Source: Ceratothoa steindachneri (taxonomy: Eukaryota > Arthropoda > Malacostraca > Isopoda > Cymothoidae). From it: a stretch of DNA of 64,000 nt. Both the position numbers and the translations under genes were made by a program. The notes beneath the pieces were generated by a model that was not told the origin of the DNA, did no database searches, and saw only the letters and a program-made list of their open reading frames with translations. The DNA is taken from assembly GCA_963969495.1 (NCBI GenBank), contig OZ018321.1:196271126-196335125 (forward strand), read 5' to 3'. Below are positions 1-11,529 of this stretch, in pieces; the stretch's first letter is position 1; each line of letters begins with the position of its first letter.

Positions 1-681
1 GCCATGTGGCGAACGGTTGAGAACCACTGACTTAAATTGAGAAGCTCTCGTTAGAATAAGTCATAGCGGTATGTTTCCGGAGTTGATTCATTAATGATTA
101 TATTTCGGATCTTTTTCCCGGACTTCTTCTGTCCCGCTTTTCTTCTTAGGATTTTTTTTTCCCCTTTTTGATATCTGCAAAATGTTTAAAAAAGTTAGGC
201 GTTAAAGTTAAAGTCGTTGCTTTGCGCTATGCAGTTTTTCATTAATTTTTTTTATATCTAAAATGTGCTTAAAATCTTTTAGTAGTTTTCATGGGTGTAA
301 AATGTCAATGTTTTCAATATTAATGTGGATAAAAAAAGAGATTATGTACCGTTGCTTAAGTAGTCATATTATAATTTAAGTTTAGTTTGGCTGAGAGTGA
401 TAATTTAATATATCATTGATTAGAGATTGAGTGTTTGGGTAGATTTAGAACATTTATCAATATAATAAATTTATTAAAATAATGTTCAGGTATGTTATTG
501 CATATTTAGGGCATTACTGTACGAACATGTTCATTGGTTTTTTTCAAAGCTCTTTAAAACAGAGTTGGAAAATCACCGAAATGAGTTTTTTTTCCGGCTT
601 TATTACTTTATATACTTATTTAATTTAATTTTTAAGAATGTAAATCTCAAAACTATTAGCATAAACAATAGGTTATTTATA
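1..681. other. AT-rich spacer, nothing recognised
   Basis: No ORF, repeat or RNA gene could be supported here. The stretch is AT-rich with short homopolymer runs and ends at the TA dinucleotide that flanks the mariner element. Confidence 0.6.
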
Positions 682-683
682 TA

Positions 684-1615
684 CGAGTGGCGGTCAATAA
701 GTTTTGCAATTCGGATATGAGGAAACGAGATATGAGGAAAAGTGTTTTATTATTTTTCAATATAACTACCGTCGACTTCAATGCACTTGCGCCACTTGTC
801 TCTGAGCCTTCGAATTCCCGACAACCAGAAATCTGCCGACTGCTGTTCAATCCACTCCTAGACGCCGAGCTGGACATCTTCATCGTGCCCAAACCGGCAT
901 CCACGCAGTGCAGCCTTGAGTTGGCGGAATAAAAAATAGTCGCTAGGGACCACATCTGGACTGTAGGGAGGATAGTTGAGCTACTCGGATCCGCACTCGC
1001 GCAGGGCAGATTGTGCAACTCTGGCCTTGTGGACTTTGACGACGTTGAAGTCGATCATGGGGCGTGAGGTTTCTAGGAACCCAACGGGCAGAGACCTTCT
1101 TTATGGCCAAATTGTCGTGGATGATGTTGATAACACTTCCATGTGATATTCCAAGTTCTCGCTCGATTTCTTCGACCTTCAGTCATCGATTTTCGAGGAT
1201 CATCCACTCCACACGGGCCACATTGTCCTCGTTGGTCACGTCTGACGGGCGTCATGGACGGGGGTCATCTTCAAGGGGCTCACAACCATGGCGAAACTCA
1301 CTATTCCAGCGAACAATGGTTGCATAGGAAGGGGTGGTGTCCGTGTACACTGCAACCATGCGTTCATGGATCTCGTTTGCATTCTTGCCTTCCTTGGTCA
1401 AACATTTGATCACTGCGCGGTGCTCAACCTTCTCCATTGTTAAAAAATTTGTGACTGATGATCTGCGATCAGCTACTGCTTCTTAAATGGATGAGGCAGG
1501 AGCTTGCGGCTGCAGGTCCTGACTTCTCATAACTTGTCCTAACACACCCACAAACAGCCATCCCCCTTCCTATGTTTTGCCTTACCGATTCACAAAACCT
1601 ATTGACCGCCCCTCG
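684..1615 (-). mobile_element. mariner element, internally deleted, with TIRs and TA target duplication
   Basis: The two ends are inverted copies: CGAGTGGCGGTCAATAAG from position 684, and the reverse complement of the right end reads CGAGGGGCGGTCAATAGG. Both ends are flanked by TA (682-683 and 1616-1617), the target duplication expected of Tc1/mariner transposons. At 932 bp it is shorter than a usual mariner (about 1.3 kb), because the middle of the transposase is missing. It encodes transposase remnants on the minus strand. Confidence 0.92.
750..1437 (-). pseudogene. mariner transposase, middle deleted
   Basis: Read on the minus strand, the frame starts at the ATG at 1437 with a mariner-type N-terminal helix-turn-helix (MEKVEHRAVIKCLTKEGK, later VRWNSEFRHG) and continues past a frameshift near 1255 into the second DNA-binding part (the NIIHDNLAIKK-like region around 1100). 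It then jumps to the C-terminal end, where NYPPYSPDVVPSDYFLF at about 960 is the mariner signature preceding the last catalytic Asp. The frame ends at a TAA at 750-752. Two further in-frame TAG codons lie in the C-terminal part. The central region that should carry the first two catalytic Asp residues is absent, so no active enzyme is encoded. Family knowledge: mariner transposases (DD34D) cut and paste DNA at TA. Confidence 0.88.
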
Positions 1616-1617
1616 TA

Positions 1618-2139
1618 TCTATCCCTAAAATTAATTTTTCAACCTAAGGTGTGAGGAAAAATATCATTTGTTAGTCATACAGCCCAGCAAAGTAGAGTAA
1701 CAGTCATACGAGGCTATTCAAAGATTTATAAATCATATAAATCATTTTTTTTTGTTAACTTACTCTTGGTGTCCATTGTTAATGTGAAATATAATACTAA
1801 TGACGAGAATTAATGACCACGGGTAGAATTACGAATCTCCAAATGGAAACTGAAAAGAAACCTTTACATTTAACAATATTTTTAGGTTTCATTTTTATAA
1901 TTATCATCAGCCATACTGCGGTGCCGTTGTTGAATGTTAGTGATGATTGATTATGTTACAAATAATCCTATGAATAACAACACAACCATTTAATAAGCAT
2001 AAAACGCCTAATCGTATTTGTGTTATCTGTTTCTAGTAAATGTAAAAAAGCATTTATATATATGCATGTGTTTTCAATAATGTAATTATCCGCTACACCA
2101 TTACTTGTAAGAAAATTTTAATCTCGCCCACCACTCCAC
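1618..2139. other. spacer, nothing recognised
   Basis: AT-rich sequence between two DNA transposon relics. No coding or repeat signal was seen. Confidence 0.5.
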
Positions 2140-3185
2140 TCCATTTTGGATCCTCGGCCAACGAGAAAGGATAGTACAATTACCCAGCGACATTTCATCA
2201 TGAGCCTACATAAAACAGGCCTTTCTGCCTCACGTATCTCTCAAAATACTGAATGTAAACAAAAGGTACAGTATATCACTGGATTAAAAGAAATGAAAAG
2301 AGATAAAGCAAAGAAAGTTTGGCAAGAAGTAGACAGTCTCATCGCGCAACTCTAAAACAAGACGACAACATTTTTAAAATAGGAAGACGACAAATAATGA
2401 TGTCACTATTAACAGTCAAACCAGAATTGAAGTATATCACGGCACCATCATAAACAGATTTTATAAAGCTGGACTTTAGCACAGAACTGCCATAACGACA
2501 CAGCTATTTCAAGCCAACATCGAAGACCATCTGGGATTCTATCCGCAATAATCATCCAACCGCGGAGCCTTTCAAGAAGAAGGTTGTGGCTTGCGACGAA
2601 AAACAACTTCTTCTCCAGCAATCAATAGCCATATTTCCATGAACATTGCCGTTTGTATGCGCTCTCGCTTCGGTATTAACCGGTTAACTCGAGTTTAAAA
2701 GACCAACGCTGTACCCACTAGGATAATGAGATCTTCAAAAGTTCATCTTGTAATAATTATATTAGCTTTTTCATACGAAAAAAATTAGAACGTCAGTTAG
2801 TCTTATTTTACATTTCACATTTTCCTGTATTTCTTCTTTGTAGATATGAAGCAGAGGAGGAACAGCCTTTACACCACAGTGGCAGAATCAGAACAAGATT
2901 GTGGGCTTAGATGGCTACTAGCGGACCTTGGGAATTGCCAGTTATCCACGACCACTGCATTGGATAACACTACCTAGATAAACTGAAAGATGTCATGCTC
3001 CTCTCTATGGGGAGAAAGTTTGCTTCTAGAACCACAAAACATCTACATGGCCATAATCAATTCACCCAGCCATAAATCCAGCATTGGTAATGAGTAGTTC
3101 TAACAACATCCTGAAGTTATACCCATTCAGTGGCCTGCAAATCCCCATACATCATACCTTTTGAACACATGTGAGGAATGAGTTC
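2140..3185 (+). pseudogene. decayed Tc1-like transposase
   Basis: The 5' part translates to a helix-turn-helix typical of Tc1 transposases (QRHFIMSLHKTGLSASRISQ, about 2173-2235). Near 2590-2620 a short stretch resembles the Tc1 region around the first catalytic Asp (VVACDEK). Near 3100-3145, in shifted frames, NNILKL and IQWPANP resemble the block before the SPDLNPIE signature. There are many stops and frameshifts. I could not find matching terminal repeats, so the limits are approximate. An alternative is a distant Tc1/mariner subfamily such as pogo, but the helix-turn-helix wording fits Tc1 best. Confidence 0.6.
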
Positions 3186-3189
3186 TTGG

Positions 3190-4894
3190 AATATGATATT
3201 AAGGTGGTGAAAAATAATGATCACTTAATTTGTCGCGCATCTGACATTTGGCAAAATTTGATACAAAGGAATATTTTGTGAAAATCTTGTTGCCGGCATC
3301 GCTTCCAAACCGAGTCTCCAAGTAACAGAAGCGGGAGGATGCGACACTAATTAGTAGTGGCGTCTCGGATTTGTCCGTTTTATTGTCATCAAACTTGGCG
3401 TGTGTAATAATGACAATATTTACCACTACAAGTAATAATAATGATGCTGATAAGACAAAAAATGGGAATTATTCTAAAATGAATCAATTTACAAACAAGA
3501 TATTAGTATAGTAATATACTACTGCTATTACTGCTACGACTATTAATGATGATAATAATAAAAGAAATCAAATTTCAGTGAAAATTAAACTATGAGAGAC
3601 GCCCTCAAGGCAGACGTTTTCAGATTGTGGTTTATGCTCTCTTTCTTGCACAGTTGGGTCTAACCAGGCATATAGGAAAGAAATAAGTGATAAGAGTGTT
3701 GTAAGAAGTGAGAAAGGGTATGGACTGGAGGGCGGGTCGCTCATCTAGATCTCAATTATACCAGTTTACACAGCCCCCACCCCCTTTTGGGGCCTCCAAG
3801 CAAGTGGAACAAATGGTGGGTGGATGGGAGGTGTTGGTGATGAAATGGAAGACAGAGGGGTACAAATTTGATATCTACGCATGGGGGCTGGATGACAGTG
3901 TGTATGTGTGTATGTACCTTGTCCGCAAAATTCTGAATTTTGTCGACATGAATATTTGGGGCAACTGTACGAAAAATGAAGGAGTGCATAGCATACTAAT
4001 AAAAGTATTGTATTGCCATTTTTTTTTCTATACTGTGTTAAAGAAAACTGAAAATTATCTTCATTTATGAGGACAAGGGAGTACTAGTATACATATATTA
4101 CATACAAACAGTATATTTTGTGAAATTGCGAATATTGCTAAAATAATTGAGCATAAATGTTTTTCAGTGATTCATGTTTATAAAGAACTTCTACATGATA
4201 CGGAAAAACAATACTCTCAATTCAACAGTCAGTAAAAACCATGTTAAGAGAAGAAAGAAAGACGCACACAAAGTCTACAAAAAGCGTAGTAAACGCGTTC
4301 TAGGACTCAGGAAAGTGCTTGTAAAGATTCGTGTTTCTCAAAATTTGAAAGATTTCAAGGAGTTTCAAGATATTTGATGCTTTTGGGCTGATTTTTTGAT
4401 TTTATGAATAAAATGCATACATTTGAGGCTTTGGTTGTTTGGAAAAAAGAGGAACACAAGGCGCATGCCGCTCACAATCGAAAAAAATCATGCTGAATGA
4501 GCACAAATAGTGTTGTGTAACAATAATGTAATGTGGAAAAATATGCATTAATGTAATGAGTACAATAATATTATATGTACTGCTTTATTTATTAATTTAC
4601 TGAAAATAAAAAAAAAGAGTACATGGAATTAAATATTAAATGTTGGGAGTTGTAAGCTAATATTGGAAAAGGGATATCAGGGGTTGATTTGAAGTTGAAC
4701 TTTTAGGTGTCGGGGCTGAAAAACTTTAAGAACTATTGTGTTAAGGTAATTTCTCCCTATTCTCTTATTGACATTAAAATTCTCTTAAAATCATTCGTTA
4801 AACTCATAAATAGACAGTAATTTGATGAGGGTAAGTCGTGTGAGTATTGAGGAGGACTCTTGTGACATCAATCGCGTGTTGTCTTGATGAAATA
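3190..4894. other. spacer, no supported gene
   Basis: Several frames are open for 60-120 codons on both strands (for example 3708-4070), but none has a recognisable motif and opposite-strand frames are equally open. I treat the stretch as noncoding. AATAAA-like signals and A/T runs are present without an adjacent gene. Confidence 0.5.
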
Positions 4895-4895
4895 T

Positions 4896-5237
4896 AATAC
4901 TGGGTGCAGCAGAAAGGTTGCCCTGATTTTGAAGGTTAATAAAAAAACAAACACATGGAGATAAAAAAAACCTTTTTATTTTTATGAAGTATATTAAATG
5001 CCATTTATTTTGTACTTCAGTTAGAAACCACCCATGGTCTGGAGTGGAGAACATCGTGCAATTGTTGCTGAAGAGTTTGTTAAGAACGGTGAATCCGTCA
5101 TAACGACGAAACGTTTCTTCAGAAGACACTTTACGCTTCGTCGTCATAATCACGTACAGAATGGCAAAACAATTCGTCGGTGGGTTTCCAACTTTAGACA
5201 AAGGATAAGTACTAATAACTTAAGGATAAATTATTAG
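4896..5237 (+). mobile_element. 5' fragment of a Tc1/mariner-type transposon (DUF4817-like HTH)
   Basis: A terminal-repeat-like start (CTGGGTGCAGCAGAAAGG, about 4900) is followed by an open frame from the ATG at 5034 to 5237. Its translation begins WSGEHRAIVAEEFVKNGES, continues TTKRFFRRHF and ends near IRRWVSNFR. This is the layout of the DUF4817 helix-turn-helix domain, the DNA-binding N-terminus of a transposase group common in arthropods. The catalytic part is missing: the frame stops at 5237 and nothing downstream resembles a DDE/D core. It is therefore a truncated relic. The opposite-strand frame 4791-5201 is a shadow. Confidence 0.72.
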
Positions 5238-5239
5238 CG

Positions 5240-5784
5240 CGCTAGATTGAAGTTTTTATGGAGTTGATTTCGAAAGGTTTATCACAAGAACCGAAAAAGT
5301 CCTTAGCGCCGTTGGTGTTATTTTAAAAAAAATTAAGTGTTTCTCTGCAAGATGGTCTGCTAAATTGTCTATCTTTTACTATCTTACCTAATCTAGGGTG
5401 GCCTGATGTTTTTGTTTTACTCTTCTTTGCTTTCCTCGTTTTTGTGCCGGTGGATTTTCTTACACCTCTAACAAGTGGCGTTTTCGGACTCTAGGTTTTC
5501 CCCATCAATCCTCTTTCAATTTTATAGATCCAAGGGACGATAGATCTTTGGTCCTGTGTTCGGAGTTTTGGCTGGTGTTTAGTCGTAATAAGTTTTGAAT
5601 TGCATATATTCCCCAAAATGCCTCTTTGCAGAGTATGAAAATCCCAGCTCCTTTAGCATCTTTGCAATTTAGGGGCCGTTATCCTCAAATAAATCGTTTA
5701 ATACATCATTGTAACAGCCAGGTTTGACGACATTGTCGAAATTAGCATGTATTATGAGCGAGAAGATCCCGGTGTTCAGATCTG
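5240..5784. other. spacer before tandem array
   Basis: No motif recognised. A minus-strand frame starting in the first tandem unit continues leftwards to 5669, but it has no known domain. Confidence 0.45.
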
Positions 5785-7074
5785 CAGTAATATTGAGGAG
5801 GAAGGCATCACTCGGCAGATAAAGGATACTTAATTTTTTCTTACGAAGAAGCACATGCAATCTATACCTTCGCCCTAGTAAAGCAAGTTTCCTCCTTTTG
5901 CATCGTTCTTCACTCAAGAAAGAAGTCAGAGAAGAGACCTTAACTGTATGGCGAGACAATTATTGGACTCTTCACAAAGATCTACTCTTACTTTCCTATA
6001 CACCATCTTCAGGGTGAGTCGGGTAGGAAAGCTCGAAGTCTCATTAGATACCTAATTGTACGGGAGCCTCATCTGAACCGGGCGGCTAATTCAGCGCAGG
6101 CCAAAGCTTAGCTCGGGAAGGGTTAGAACCCGTGTGTGCTGCGGACACAAGTCAGGTGGAGCAAATACAATTAGGGTTAGGGTATATGTAGGTAGGTAGC
6201 GAATACTGACTCGCCAGTAATATTGAGGAGGAAGGCATCACTCGGCAGATAATGGATACTTAATTTTTTCTTACGAAGAAGCACATGCAATCTATACCTT
6301 CGACATAGTAAAGCAAGTTTCCTCCTTTTGCATCGTTCTTCACTCAAGAAAGAAGTCAGAGAAGAGACCTTAACTGTATGGCGAGACAATTATTGGACTC
6401 TTCACAAAGATCTACTCTTACTTTCCTATACACCATCTTCAGGGTGAGTCGGGTAGGAAAGCTCGAAGTCTCATTAGATACCTAATTGTACGGGAGCCTC
6501 ATCTGAACCGGGCGGCTAATTCAGCGCAGGCCAAAGCTTAGCTCGGGAAGGGTTAGAACCCGTGTGTGCTGCGGACACAAGTCAGGTGGAGCAAATACAA
6601 TTAGGGTTAGGGTATATGTAGGTAGGTAGCGAATACTGACTCGCCAGTAATATTGAGGAGGAAGGCATCACTCGGCAGATAATGGATACTTAATTTTTTC
6701 TTACGAAGAAGCACATGCAATCTATACCTTCGACATAGTAAAGCAAGTTTCCTCCTTTTGCATCGTTCTTCACTCAAGAAAGAAGTCAGAGAAGAGACCT
6801 TAACTGTATGGCGAGACAATTATTGGACTCTTCACAAAGATCTACTCTTACTTTCCTATACACCATCTTCAGGGTGAGTCGGGTAGGAAAGCTTGAAGTC
6901 TCATTAGATACCTACTTGTACGGGAGCCTTATCTGAACCGGTTGGCTAATTCAGCGCAGGCCAAAGCTTAGCTCGGGAAGGGTTAGAACCCGTGTGTGCT
7001 GCGGACACAAGTAAGGTGGAGCAAATACTATTAGGGTTAGGGTATATGTAGGTAGGTAGCGAATACTGACTCGC
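5785..7074. repeat. three 430-bp tandem units
   Basis: The sequence recurs with an exact 430-bp period: units at 5785-6214, 6215-6644 and 6645-7074, each beginning CAGTAATATTGAGGAGGAAG. Units differ at only a few positions (for example around 5822, 5874 and 6893). Each unit carries ATTAGGGTTAGGGTATATG near its end and the palindromic GGGTTAGAACCC in its GC-richer second half. The array ends immediately before the gag region of the Jockey-type LINE on the plus strand, which suggests a multi-unit 5' UTR or promoter. A 70-codon minus-strand frame repeats in each unit but has no known domain. Confidence 0.93.
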
Positions 7075-7164
7075 CAGCTGAATAAGCCGATTAGAATAAA
7101 CGGATATAACAGCAAAGCTATATCTACCTCCAACCTCACACCTCTCTTTTCCTTCTCTTTGCGC

Positions 7165-8405
7165 TTCAAGAATGGCGCGCAAAAACCTGACAGGACAAAC
7201 CTATTCCGAATTATCTACGAAGCTCTTGGTGTAGTGCTAGTTAAGATACTAGACTACACTAATTCATACATTGCAATTTGCCAAAACGATCGAGATGTGG
7301 AAAAACCTCTTTTGAAAAAAGCTACGACGAACTAACAAAGATTGAATTAGAGGCTAAAGTACCCCCACAAATAGAGGCTTAGAAGACGGTATACTGCTGC
7401 CAAATTGCCCCTGGATAGGAGAGAAGGCGGACGAAATAAAATAAGAAATAGAGAGAGCATAATCATGGGCAAAAGTTAAAGAAGTCATAAAATTCATCAA
7501 CCGTGCAAATAATACGGAGTATTCCCACGTTTTCAATATAATATTACGCAAAACGAATATGGTCATGAAGGCGAGGGAAGCAGGTATTCTCGCCTTTATT
7601 TTAAAGATCACTTATGAACAAATAAAAACATAAATTTATCAGCATACAAACTTGCTTCAATTGTTATGCACTGGAAAAGCAAAACACAGGAACTGTCCGA
7701 TAAAAAGGATTAAATGTTGTTCCGAGTGTAGTGGTAAAAACCATACGTGGCAGGAATATAATTCTTAGATAAAATAATGTATGAATTGCAATGGAGACCA
7801 TCGCACCCTGGCATTGGCATGCCCGATAAAGCGAGAACAAATCGAAAAAAAGAAAAGAGAGAAGGCTAGAGCAGAGGAAGAAAAGCAGAACCTTACATTC
7901 GCAAAGTCGCTAAAACCACAGCCAAAATAATCCAGTCGGTAAAACCATAATCAAAATTAAACAGGGGAAGTCTTTGAATATATTAGCTTGTATTCTACAC
8001 GCACACGTGTTGAATCTAGCAAATCCGGGCTCATATTCTCGCGAATTAAATCTAATGTTAAAAAACAACGGTTAAGAAGAAATGTGGTTCCCCGAGAAGC
8101 CTCCATCAGCGGACAAACTGAGCGTCCAGTATAAACCAACAAAATTAGACAAGACCCCAAAACAGCAAAAGACTCCTAGCCACGAGGAAACTCCCGAGAC
8201 CAACCGAGCAACGAATAGAGATCCAAAACTAAGGAATTTTACGCAAAAAAGACAAGAAGAAGGGATAGAGATAGAAGTCGCCACAGGCAACAACACCAGT
8301 ATGGTTACCAACACAGAAAACCAAATCCAAGGAGGAACGAGCCCAGTTTCCTCTCTTAAATTTAGGAAAGAGAGCGATAAGGAAAAACAAAGCTTCAACT
8401 TTTAG
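7165..8405 (+). pseudogene. LINE ORF1 (gag-like, C2HC zinc knuckles)
   Basis: The plus-strand translation passes through MARKNLTGQTYSEL near 7171, then a conserved gag core (EVIKFINRANNTEYSHV, about 7480-7530; KAREAGILAF). A cysteine/histidine block follows: CSECSGKNHTW near 7713 and CMNCNGDHRTLALACP near 7785-7835, the latter a CX2CX3HX6C knuckle. After a charged linker (KREQIEKKKREKARAEEEK), a Pro/Thr/Lys-rich tail is open from 8082 to 8405. Jockey ORF1 proteins bind the element RNA to form a ribonucleoprotein for target-primed reverse transcription. Several in-frame stops (around 7250-7380, 7620, 7765) make it nonfunctional. Confidence 0.8.
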
Positions 8406-8826
8406 ATATATGCCTCTGAGGTAAAGCCATTCCCCGATAACAACGATAATCTAGTACAAGGTATAAAAAGGGACACTATAAATACGAATACGAAGGCCCG
8501 TACACGGAACGCGAGGTCTTCACAATAATTACAGCAGGCAACTTAGAAATCCCGCAGGATATAAATGTATACGCTAAATAAAGAAGATTCAAGAAAAAAA
8601 GATATGAAAGGACAAAATCGCACATTGAGCGTAAAGCGTACATAGCAGAGAGAAGAGGACGCCGGAAGCAAGAAAGTATAAATAATGTCCCATGCAAAAA
8701 AGTAACGTAGCTGGATGGAACAAGAAGAGATTCTCTCTGCCTAAGGCATATCTAAAAGAAGACCCAGATATCACTGCTAAACGAGATCAACATCGACCCA
8801 GAAATAAACAAAATCAATATGTTTAA

Positions 8827-11440
8827 TTGCGCTGCAATTACAAAAACCACAAAGACATCAATTTTGACAGAGTCGCTATGGCAATCCGAAACGACATAAG
8901 CTTCAAAAAACTCAAAGATCTAGACGAAGCATATCTAGCGATTAGCATAAGAACTACGGCAGGCAATCTAATAGTGGCAACGGGCTACCAACCCCCAAGA
9001 AGAGATTTTTTGCTCCTTCACAACTTTACAGAAATTTGGGGCAACAAAGACCAAACATTCTTAATGGGCGAGTTAAATGCCCGGAGTCGAGCCTCTGACT
9101 ACACTCGAAACTTCCACAGAGCCGAAAGAAACCTTGACTTTTTATTGGAGGGGGAAATAGTAGAGCGTCTAGCACCTGCAATTCCAACCTATCTCGGCCA
9201 AATTAGAGCTACGAAACCAGGTATAGCTTTGGCAACCCCTAACCTTCAGTTCAACTACAGCATAAAGAATGGCCCTCCATCAACTAGCGACCACGAAATG
9301 GTGGTTATGCCTTCATCTATGGATCCCCTTCAACTTAGGTGCCTACCGAAAAAATCATATAAGCACGCCGATTGGACCAGCTACGAAGAAGAATTCGCCA
9401 AATACAGATAGAGAGAACTAACTGAGGCTTCGATAGAAGAAATAGACCAAAAGATTGATGACATCATGGAGGCGCTTGGAAGGGCAGATATAAGACATGC
9501 TCCAACTAAAACGTGTAAAACTTTACTACATCCAATCAGGTCAGCCCTAATAGAAAATCTCGAAAGGGAATATAAAGACATAAGTGATTCAATCGAACGA
9601 TATGGTCTTCAAAGAGGTGACCGAGCAAGAATGCTGTGTGTAGAAGACCAACTAATAGAGGAAATAACATTAGAAAGAAACAGGAGGTGTAAAAGTTTGG
9701 TAGAAGCCATAGACGATAAAGTAAATCCTACTAAACTATGGCAAAAAATTAACATCGCCAGGAGAAAAAGAAAGCCAAGGCTAGGAATTAAACTCCAAAA
9801 TGAAGAGGGAGAGGCAAAGGAGCTCAATGAAATTGAAGAAGCGCTCCGATAGCACTGGAGGAGGGTTTTTGATGTCTCCTCCAATGAAAACGAGGAATTC
9901 AACGGTGATTACGAAGCAAGAGTGCTAGAAGACTTAAAGCAAAACCACCAAGAAATAGTCACGAACATAGCTGCTTCACCGACACTACTAATAGAGCAAT
10001 GGGTCGAACCGATCACCCTACCAGAAATACAAATAACGCTCATGGCTACTAAACAGAAGGCACCTAGAGCATCAGGAATAACAAAAGAAAACCTAATACG
10101 AGCACCAGTTACCTTTTTGACACAAAAGGTATACTTCCCCAATGCGCTAAAAAGGGGAAAGATTATTTTTGTATTGAAACCTGGTAAGCCATAAAATAAC
10201 CTAGGGAACTGCAGGCCAATCACACTACTGGAGACAGTGATAAAATTAATGGAGAAAGCCATAAACGATAGATTAGTCAAGTACCTGAAAGAGATAACAC
10301 TGGTTCCAAACCAACAGCATGGATTTGGAAAGAAAAGAAGTACCGAGACGGCCCTGGCCATTCTCGTCGAATCAATTGAAAGGCCAAACATGATAAAAAC
10401 CATACAGACAACATACTCAGAGACGTCCAAAAGGCGTTTGATAAAGTTGAGAGGATAGGCCTGAAATATAAAATCAAGAGACTAGGGATACCCTTCTACC
10501 TAACCAAATGTCTATGAGACTATGTAACAGAGAGGTTGAAATTCATTTCAATAGAAGGTTTCGATGGTTCAGACTTCGAAATCCTTCAAGGTGTCCCACA
10601 AGGGGGCTGGATAAGCCCAACACTTAATGTATATAAACAATGGATTTACCAAGGCCTGTCCACGATACAACAACATATATCTAATTTGCCGACGACATTA
10701 CGATAGTGACGAACAGCACATACAGGCATCCCCCATCCATGGCCAGAATTACAGCGGCTGAAACTGCTAATATTAACTAATTTGAGCCAAAGTGGAAAAT
10801 TCGCAACAATCTCCAAAGGTTTTCCATTATTCCAGTAGGAAGGCGCTTCATCTCAAGAGTAGAGATTGATGAGAAAAGATACCAGTACGTAAACAAGGCA
10901 AAGGTACTCGGACTAAAAGTTCCCGAAATATCTACGGCAAACACATTATGGAAAGAATTATTCAGTCAAAAGCACATCTAACAACACTATTCCAACTTAG
11001 AAACTTAAAAAGAGAAAACAAAAAGAAAATATACAGCGCTATCTTCGGGAGATGAACAGTCTCCCGAAGACAAGTGCAATAAAACTTCAGAGAGTACAAA
11101 ATTCAGTGGTAAATATCAATTATCACCAATACAAGAAGGAGAGAACGTAAAAAAATAAGAGATCTCCACAACGAAATAGAACTTCCTTACACAGAAGAGC
11201 TTTGAAGATGTGGGACAACTTTGTTCGTAAAATGAATGTAGACGAAAAAAGAGAGATCCAAATCCCACATAACCACAGAATAAAAAACCGCGGTAACTTC
11301 AGAAGGGTTAGATCCGATTCGAGGGAAGAACCGCCCCCAAGATTCACTGCGAGGTGAGATTGCAAGGTCAATACAGAAATCATATATTAAGGAAATCTGT
11401 AACAAACAACAAGACAAAAACGTGAAATATTGAAGAATTA
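8827..11440 (+). pseudogene. LINE ORF2: AP endonuclease and reverse transcriptase (Jockey type)
   Basis: The frame from 8827 shows the C-terminal two thirds of an APE-type endonuclease: FDRVAMAIRNDI, ATGYQPPRRDF, FLMGELNARS (GDxN-like block with Asp replaced by Glu), then TSDHEMVV near 9285 (SDH block). After a stop at 9409 the linker continues (9466-9852), then RT motifs: CRPITLLETVIKLMEK near 10210, NQQHGFGKKRSTETAL near 10310, GVPQGGWISPTLN near 10590 and FADDITIV near 10686 (the catalytic xADD box). The C-terminal domain runs to about 11440. At least six stops or frameshifts are visible, and the endonuclease start is poorly preserved. This enzyme would nick target DNA and copy the element RNA. 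Confidence 0.85.
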
Positions 11441-11529
11441 CAGAGGGGCGATAGTCCCATTAAAGAATAAAGAAGACTAATAAAGAAAAATAAACAATAA
11501 TACCAAAGAGATGGCTGGTCACCCAGCAA

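Larger units (their letters stand above)
7075..11520 (+). mobile_element. Jockey-type LINE, degraded but near full length
   Basis: Gag-type ORF1 (7165-8405) is followed by endonuclease plus reverse transcriptase (8827-11440) on the same strand, in the order expected of Jockey-clade LINEs. Stops and frameshifts occur throughout. The 3' limit is approximate: coding similarity fades near 11440 and an A-rich tail (AATAAAGAAAAATAAACAATAA) follows at about 11480-11500. The 5' side abuts the 430-bp array. Confidence 0.82.

Noticed and set aside
6120..6165. tRNA gene in the 430-bp unit
   Set aside because: The A- and B-box-like words are too close together and no cloverleaf can be drawn.
5669..6819. 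Three near-identical 70-96-codon minus-strand frames as repeated genes
   Set aside because: They recur only because the 430-bp unit is tandemly repeated, and no family is recognisable.
5785..7074. CRISPR-like array
   Set aside because: The units are long and contiguous, without unique spacers, and the context is eukaryotic.
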